NCBI GenBank assembly: GCA_017506865.1
Contig: JAFCMP010000077.1
Span: 186,001 to 250,000, forward strand
Reading direction: 5' to 3'
Source: Tribonema minus
Lineage: Eukaryota; Sar; Xanthophyceae; Tribonematales; Tribonemataceae
Length of the DNA stretch: 64,000 nucleotides
Shown here one piece after another: positions 24,501-33,500 of this stretch. The notes beneath the pieces are model-generated. The model did no database searches and had not been told where the DNA came from. It saw only the letters and a list, made by a program, of their open reading frames with translations. The translations under genes were made by a program, and so were the position numbers. Numbering within the stretch: position 1 is the first letter of the stretch; every line of letters begins with the position of its first letter.

Positions 24501-27500
24501 CGCAGTCAATTACGGCGCGCCTGCTGATCAGTCATAATGATACAACATAAAATAAATATAATGAATGAATGCACGTCATGTGTCGGCGCGCGTTGGCGCG
24601 GCCGATTGCAGGGAATGGCACATAACCGCCACTCCCCGTGCCCACCAGCCACAGCAAAGCGCAGCATAACAAAGAGCTTGAAAGGTACCATGCTCGTGGC
24701 ACAACTTCCCTGCGCAAGTCTGACGGCAACGCATGCAAAATGCCAAGCAGAGAACAATCAGCAGTGCTCAGCACGTTGACATTCGCCAGATGCGCGCCTG
24801 TGCACAACGCAGACGAAGTCCGACTGTGGCAATGGAATAACGTGCACTGCTCAGCAGCAGCGCAGCAGTGCTCATTAGCTTGAGGCTTCGCGTTGCAGCC
24901 CATGCGCGCAGAAGATCAGATTCAGATTGAGGGTTCGGGTCAGGGTCACCCGGAAAACTGATTGCTAGGCCATGTGCATCGCCCAACGGATGAGGAGCGC
25001 TCAGCACCTTGAAGAGGTACGCAATGCACCCGAATTTGATGTGCAAACACATTAGCAGACATAAGTGTTTCGATGGCAAGCTAGAATAAGGTTCAGCTTC
25101 CTGGACCCTAGCTCTGTGCAGGTTTGGGCGAGGGTCAGGGTCAGGTTCGACCATGCATATTGCTGAGCGGGGCAGCACCTTTACGTTCGCGTCGCAGCCG
25201 ACGCACGCGCCTTTGAACGTGTTCAGACACGCCCAAAGAAAAGCGAATTGAAATCTGCATAGCTCAGCAACCTGCATTGCTCATAAGATAAAGCAGTGCT
25301 CGGCGCCTTGACGTTCGCGTCGCAGCCCATGTGAGCGAGGCACGCGCGTATGCAAAAAAGTGGATGAAGTCCGACTGTGGAACGAAAAAAGCCATGCGCA
25401 TCGCTCAACAGACAAGCAGCGCTCAGCACCTTGATGCTCGCAGTGCAGCCCATGCGCGTGAGATGAGAGGAAGGTTTAGGGTTGGAGTCAGGGTAACCCT
25501 GACGACCAAGTACAAGTAACTGCTAGGCCATGTGCGTCGCTCAACTGATCAGGAATGCTCAGCACCTTGGCGTTTGCGATGCACCTAAGGTACATAGCAG
25601 ACGCTAGTGTTAACGGCAGGCTAGAATCAGATTCAGTTTACTGGACCCTAGCCCTGCGCAGGTTAGGGCAAGGGTCAGGGTTAGGGTTGACCTAAACCCT
25701 GACAATTGTCGGACATGCACATCGCGCAACGGATCAGCAGTACTCGGCACCTTGACGTTCGCGTCGCAGCCCATGCGCGCGAGGTACCAGCAGACGTCCT
25801 CCTGCCCCTGCAGCGCCGCCCAGTGCAGGCAGTTGCGCGCGTTGCCGTCCAAACGCCGCGGATCCTGTGCATAAACACCATACATACACACATGTTTCGT
25901 CTTTAGGAGTCTCAATACTTGAAGTATCTACATCAAAGAAGTATGTGAAGAAGAAGAAATTGACATGGAAAAAAAGGGGCACAAATGCATGCCCCCTGCA
26001 AGCGCCGCCCAGTGCAGGCAGTTGCGCGCGGTGCTGTCCCTACGCCTCGGATCCTGCACTCCAACACCATACAAACATACTTGTTACATCCTCGAGAGTA
26101 CCCATGGTCAAACTATCCGCATCAAAGAAGCATATTGATAAGTAGCTGGCAGGAAAGAAAGGGGCACAAAGTTATGTCCCCTGCAGCGCCGCCCAGTGCA
26201 GGCAGTTGCGCGCGGTGCCGTCCAAGCGCCTCGGATCCTGCACGCCAATGCCATACACACATATGAAATGAGTACCAATACTTCTTGAAGTACCTGAAGT
26301 ATCCACGTCAAAGAAATATATTACAGAAGCAGCTAGCATGGGAAGAAAGGGGCACAAATGTATGCCCCCTGCAGCGCCGCCCAGTGCAGGCAGTTCAAGC
26401 GCCTCGAATAATGTGCACCAGCACCACGTACATACATGTATGACACAATGAGCATTTGAACTAGAAGTGCACTCATGTTTGAACAATTACCAATAAACTT
26501 CACAGCACATTCTTTTGAAGTGCATTCGAGTACAGGTATATGCCCCCTGCTGCGCTGCCCAAAGCAGGCGGTCGCGCGCGGTGCCAAGCGTACTAGCATC
26601 ACAGCACTTGCGCCATCTGCCGACTTAGGGTTAGGGTTAGGATTAGCGTCAGGGTTAGCGCGCCGTCACCGGAACATTGACCTGAAACCGCACCTCGCGA
26701 GCTGTCGCAATGTGTCACGGCGCTCGCAGCACGCGCCGCCTGCAGTGCCCACTCACTGCATGTGCGCGACCACTTTTGTGTTCTTTGTACAGTGCCGAGC
26801 CGTGCTGCCGCCGCAGACCCACCTACCTGCCCACTGCACAGCAGCACGTGCACGATTCACGGGCACTCCCAACGCGTGTCGGTGCTCGTAGCGTGCGCGG
26901 ACTGCTGCAGCGCGAGGCACACGCGCAGCCGCTTCATGTGCTGTTGTTGAGCGTGCTGTCACTCGCCGCATGTACGCGACCACACTCCTGGGGTTAGGGT
27001 TAGGGTTAGGGTTAGGGTTGGGGTTTGTTTGCAGCGCTGAGCCGCGCTGCAGCCGCGGAACCCACCCGGCCGCTGCGCAGCGGCCCCTGACCTTCACCTC
27101 AACCCCAGCTTCAAGAGCAGGCGCAGCGTGGCATGGCGTTGACAGCATGCACCAACCGCAGCGCGCAGCACGTTTTGTTTTGCCACATGGCCGCTGCGCA
27201 GCAGCATGCGCACGATTCACGAGCACGTGTCAGTGCCCGCAGCGTAGCGCCGACTGCCGAAGTACAAGGCACATGCACAGCCGATCCACATGCCGATGTT
27301 GAGGGTGCTGCCACTCGCTGCACGCATGTAATACATTCTATTTCTTGGTGTCGTGCTGAACCGTGCTGACCCACCTGGCCGCTGCGCAGCAGCACGCGCA
27401 CGGCGCCGAGGTGCCCCGCGTAGCACGCCCACTCGAGCGCCGTGTGGCCCTCGGCGTCACCGCGGCCCGCCAGCGCACGCACGGCGTCGGCGCCCTGCGT

Positions 27501-30500
27501 ACATACATACATACAGGCAACAAGTGCTTGAAGTTTCAATTGGCGTGCGCAGAGTTGAAGTTGCATAGCTGAGCGCTGACAATGTGTGGCCCTCCGCGTC
27601 GCCGCGGCCCGCCGGCGCGCGCACGGCGTCGGCGCCCTGCAGCATATTCGTACATACTTAAGTGCAGGCAACCAGTTGAACTTATCATCAGTGTGCAGAG
27701 AGGTGGAGTTTCATAGCCGAGCGCTGACACCGTGTAGCCTTCCGCGTCGCCGCGGCCCGCCAGCGCGCGTACGGCGTCGTCACCCAGCAGCATAAATGTA
27801 CATACACACAGACGGGCAACGAGTGCCGTCTCATCAAACAAGCCAAGGTCGCCCTGCAGCATGTTGGCTCCCAGACAGCGCCGATTATGGCTGCCACGAT
27901 GGCCAACGGAGCACGGAATTTTTAGTGCTGCCGCCCGGCCTGCTGTACATGCGGGCAGCAAGTGCTGTCTCATCGAACAAGTCAGAGCTGCTGCATGCTG
28001 CGCTAGACCGCGCAGCGCGCCCCCGCAGGGGGGCCGTCGGCCTCTCCGCGTCGCCCCGGCGCGCCGGCGCGCACACCGCATCACCGCTCAGCAGCACACG
28101 TCGCGCACGTGTATGTACGTACGGGCAGCACTTGATGTCTCCACGGATGAGTCAAGCTTGCCGAGCGATGCGCCGTCAGGCTAACCCTAAACCCCACCCT
28201 TGACCGCACAAGTCGCGTCGGCGCTGCGCGGGTGTCGCTGGCCACGTCAACGAACGCGTCGAGCGGCTAGAGGGTCGTCTGCAGCGCTCCGCGGCCCTAA
28301 CCCTAACCTAGCTCTAACCTAAGCGTTGCGCGCATGTGACGGCGTCAACTGCCAACGTAAGATGTGCGCTTGCAGGGCGGTGCCTAACCCTAGCCCTAGC
28401 CCAACACATCGGCGGTGCCTGCCGAAGTATGTGCGAACATGAACAAGGTGTCTATGTACAAGTTGAAGTTAGAGAACTGGCCACACGCAGCTGGCCCCCT
28501 TTCTGTGTCTGCATGCGCGCCTTCGCAGTGTGCCAATTCACCTTAATCGTAACCTAACCTTAACCCTAACCTTGACCACTTCGCCTAAACTCCAACCCTA
28601 ACACTACTTTTGACCCTACCCCTAGCACCTACCATTTTTACTCATGCGCAGCAATCGTGGTCTTCACATAGCACTGTGAGCTGGCACATGAGCATGCAAG
28701 CGGTTAGGGCTAGGGTTGGACTTTGTGATGAAGCGAGCATGCTTCGTGACAGAGCTGCATCATGCAAGGCAGAGTATACACCCTCTTGGCATAATACGGT
28801 TTGTTTCTCCATCTGCAGTGCTGGTGATAGAGTGCACTGCATCAGTACGAGGGTTGTGTTGCGATACGCTGGAGCCCCTTTCGCTTCAAGGCAGCGAATG
28901 TCGCCAGCTTTGTGCTACAACCATGGTCAACTCTCTGCCTGCGTGTACTGGCACTGTAGGCTGGATGCCTAGTTGAGGGTTGGGTATGCACATATTGATA
29001 TAGAAGTACTGAATACACTAATACACTCTGGTACATTCGCACTCGGCCACGCCTGCTGTTCCAGCACGTCGACGGCTCCACGCACATCATCATGTCTCAG
29101 CGCGGGTTTAAGCAGGGGGACCCCGCGGCACCGATGCTCTTCTGCGGCGCCATTGCTCAGTGCTTGAAACGGTTCAATGAGGCGGCGGCCGCGCAGCGCA
29201 CGCGGAGGCGGATGGGCGCCTACATGGACGATGCCAACGTCCGAACAGGCGCTTGCACGCTGCCTCAGGATGACATACAGGCGGTGGCGCAGCTCAAACA
29301 ACACTTTGCGGAGGTGGGGCTGGAGCTGAACCTCACCAAGTCACGCGCGCTGCCTGGCAGGGGGCATGTGGTGACAGACCACGAGCGGCAACTGCTGCAG
29401 CAGCTGGGCGTTCAGCTAGTGGGGGATACGGATGAAAATCAGAACCGCGGAGCTGTGTTGCTGGGGGTGCCGGTGGGCCACAGCGGCTTTGTGGACGCAT
29501 GGCTGCGCAGGGAAGCGGGTGCAGGCGGGGCAGGGGCTCGATTTGCAGAGCGATGCACGCGCCTGACATCTCCGAGGGCTATGTTCAGGTTACTGCGCTA
29601 CTGCGTGGTGCCTCGCATGACGTACTGCCTGCGCACCATTCCCACTACGCAGACAGTGCCAGCCGCCAAGGAGTGGGATCGGGTCACGCAGTGGGTGCTT
29701 TAGCACTCAATGGGCCTGCAGCCACCAGGCCAGACCTGGCGCCAGTTTGAGCAAATTGGGGCCCACTTCCATCTGGCAGCGCACGGCCCAGCCTTACAGC
29801 AAGCGCGACTCCCAACACGGCATGGCGGCCTTGGCATTACCAGCGCCTGCGACATCGCTGATGCTGCGTATGTGGCGGGCACGTTGCAAGCGCTGCAACC
29901 AGCACTCTCTGGATGGGCGGGGGTGCTGCAGCAGGCGGCTCCTCAAGCGGCTGCAGACAACGCTGCTAAGGATGCGGCAACACAAGCGGCACCGGCAGCA
30001 GCGGCAGCAGCACCAGCACCAGCAGCATCAGCAGCGGCAACTGTTACAGCGGCAGCGGCGGTTGCCAGTGGAGGCGCGACCGCTCCGGCAGCGGCAACTG
30101 CATCAGCGGCAGGCCGCGCTTATGGCGCAGCCATTCCGGCAACACATGACGCAGCTGCCGCTGGATCAGGGGCCGCAGCGGCAGCACAGGCGGCACCAGC
30201 GGCAGCAGCAGCGGCGGCGCACTTCGCAACTACTCCGGCGGCAGCAGCAGCGGCGGCAGCAGCAGCTGCTCCAGCATCAGAGGCTGCTGCAGCAGCCGCA
30301 GCACATGTTGCACCTCAAGTGGCCTCGGCGGCATCACAAACTGCAGCATCAACAGCAGCTGCTGCGGGCATCGGCAACACAGCTGCTCCAGGCCCTACTA
30401 GCCTAAGGGCTGCTGCAGCACCTGCAACAGGAGCAGCGTCGGAAGGCGGCGCCGCAACCGTGCCGGCTGCGACAGCGGCAATGGCGGTGGCAGCGGCCAA

Positions 30501-33500
30501 TGCGGCAGGTGCTGCACCAACACCTGCGGCAGCAGCAACACCACTGGCAGCAGCAGCAACGGCAGGCGGCGCAGCTGCAGCACCAGCGCACGCAGCAACA
30601 GCAGCCGTCAATGCAGGCGCTGCGCGTTCCACACCAGCAATGCTACAAGGCGCAGCAGCAGCAGAGGTGGCGCGCCTGCCCCTCATGCGGACGATCGCCA
30701 CAGCTGCCGCATCTCTACGTGCAGCAACAGGTGACAAGCTGGAACATATACTGCCACCAGCGCTAACGCCACTGCAGCAGCAAGCACCTACGCAGCAGCC
30801 GCCGCTGCGGCCGACAGCAGGTGGTGGCACTGGTGCGGATGCTGCTTGCGTACTTGACGCCAGTGCTATGCAGTTGCAGTGTAGCCTGAAGCGCCCCAAT
30901 CAGAGTGCGCTTGCAGATGCCTTCGCTACCGAGCTTGCAGATAAGGTGGAGGCGGACCTGCAACAGCTGCCGCAGGGCACGCAACGCACGCAAGCACTTG
31001 CTCGATTCCGGTCGCAGCGCCACATGCGCTCGATTGGCATGGCATTCCTCAACGAGCCCATGTAATCCACAACGGCTTCGTTCGATGACCTATCCTGGCA
31101 GCTGGCCGTCAAACGCGCCATCGGAGTAGAGGAGCAGACGGCAGGCTGCAAGCTGTGCGGGAAGTCGCCGGGCGGCACCCTGCATGCACGGCTGTGTCAA
31201 GCGCCACGCGTCAAGGCGCACGACACCATCGTCCACAAAAGCGTCAAGAGGGCCACGCAGCGCATCCTGCGGCAATACCTCAAAACGAGACTGGTGGACG
31301 AGGACTACACGCCGTTTCTGGGGTCCGCCGGGCCGCCGGGGAGTCGCAGGATGGACATCGTGCTGCCTGCCGACGCCTTCCCGGTGACCGGCTACGACGA
31401 CCCGACACGCCACCTACCGCTCATGGTGGACGTTACCTGCTTCGAGGCACAGGTTGCGTCGCGGGCGGCGAAGACTGCAGCAGACCCCGAGGGGTGCTGC
31501 CGCGACCAAGAGGCCGCCAAGACTACCCACTATTCTGGTCATTATGATCAGAATTGCTACAAACTTGCCACTTTGGCAATAGGGTCATTTGGCAGCATCG
31601 GGGAGCAGGGGCGGAAGCTGCTGGAGGCTGTGGCGACGGAGTATGCCAGCAGGATGTCAGTGCCCAGAGGAGCGCGCCCTAAAGCTCTCAAGGGCATCGC
31701 CCTGGCGCGCTTACGCTCGGCACTGTCGGCAGCGCTCCACATGGCGTACTCTGGCCGTGTCATGACACACATGGCAGAATCCAGGGGGGGGGGCACATGG
31801 AGGAGGACGTAGGGGAGGACCCCGAGATGCCATTTGGCGGCGGCGGCGTTTGAGTGGTTGTCGTTGCGACACTTTCAGACTGTTATACGACATGTAGATT
31901 CCTTACAGCTAGATGCCAATCATCTGGGCTTTTTCGCGCCCTGAGCGAGAATTAATAAAAAGTACATGCATACATAATACACTCATACATGCGTACTCAA
32001 TACACTCACGTGTGACGCTGTCAGCAACCCCAGCAGCCCCAGGAGCGCCCAGACGTTGCCGTTGCGGGCCACGTTGTGCAGCACAGTGCTCTGCAAGAGA
32101 AAGTTGGCGAAGGGGCAAAACCAGCGAAGGACATAAGACGCATGCGGCACTAACTGATGACTTGGTGCTGCTGCTGCATGCAGCTCAGACCGCACTACGT
32201 CTTTATGCTTCCTGTATTTTCACAACCCAGCTGCTACTGCCGATGAGGCAGGAGACAAGACCTCGACAACCACCGCCAAAACCACAACGACTCAGCTAGA
32301 CGATAGACAAGTGTGCTCCACGTTGCATCACTGCTTTGAAAGTCTATACTGGGCCTCCGTCCCGTAGACGGTCAGTCTGCGCTGAGAGATTGCTCACAAA
32401 CTTCTTCATGTTTACACAGTATCTCCATGCCGTCCGTCACCGATGGTGCATGCACAGGAGGCGACTGACAGAGTCATACAACGGCACACGACTGAACGTG
32501 AGACGGAGAAACTAGCCCTAACCCTACTAACACTAAGACAGAGAGCGGCGAGGCCCACGGCGGCTCCGCTGCCAAGAAGAAAGCCCCAAGGCCGCGTCGG
32601 TCGGTGGTCATGCAGGAGATGAGACCTGTGACACTGTGCACCGTGGTTCAGTGGGTGCAGCCCTCGATGTTATTGCTGTCTGTCTCACGTTCAGTCGTGT
32701 ATGGCTCCGTCAGTAGCCTCCTGTGCATGCTCCATCAGTGACGGACAGGCAAGCCTGTGAAGCACTGCGTGAACATGAGAAGTCGATGTGCAATCTCTTG
32801 GCGCAGACAACGTCTACACACCAGCCTTCAAGTCGGCAAATGCCCTGCTCACGCATCTAATGCTCAGCAAAACTTTAGGCGATGTCGATCTTCAAGACTT
32901 CAAGTTGCTCGATAGTGCAATGGCAACTGCAGTGTTAGCCGAGTGGAGCTTATGCAACATGCCTTGTGCATACGCGCCGTACTTACAAAAACCGCGCCAA
33001 GGGCAGGGGGGCAGAGAGCTTTCGAGTGATCTCTGAGAGTCAGGTAAAGTTCAACTCAAAGTATAACTCGCAGGAGCGTAGCGAAGCACCTCGGTGCTGC
33101 GCTAGCTCACCGCCTCTACAAGCATTCACCGCCGTCATGCGAAGCCATTCTGGCGAAGATCGCTCTGCCACAGTGTTGGAGCATGTGGCAGTTACATGTT
33201 CATTACTAGGGTTAGGGTTAGCCCTACGTACGTACTTCCAGACACACTACAATACATTCACTTCTAGCAGCACACGACTGGCGTCGGTCTTCTGTTGCAT
33301 TGGTCACCTTGATGTCTGCCTCTGCCGGTGTGGTGCAACAGGGCAGTGAGCAACAGCTCTCTACGTTGCCACACACAGTAATGGTTGGCAGCTGCAAGTG
33401 TCGCTCGCAGGTACCGGCGCCAAACACTGCGTCCGTGCACAGCGCCGCCCCCACTACGTTCAGCGGCAGGCGCAGATTAACTGCGCCGCTGAGCAGGGGA

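Noticed and set aside
29747-30406. A Gln/Arg-rich protein (219 codons) on the plus strand
   Set aside because: It is the +2 frame of the LINE's Ala-rich region; frame 1 carries the RT and nuclease motifs.
29701-31065. Reading the in-frame TAG (29701) and TAA (31063) of the LINE as reassigned codons
   Set aside because: Host genes in the window end with TAG, TAA and TGA at natural C-termini, so the standard code applies and the element is simply decayed.
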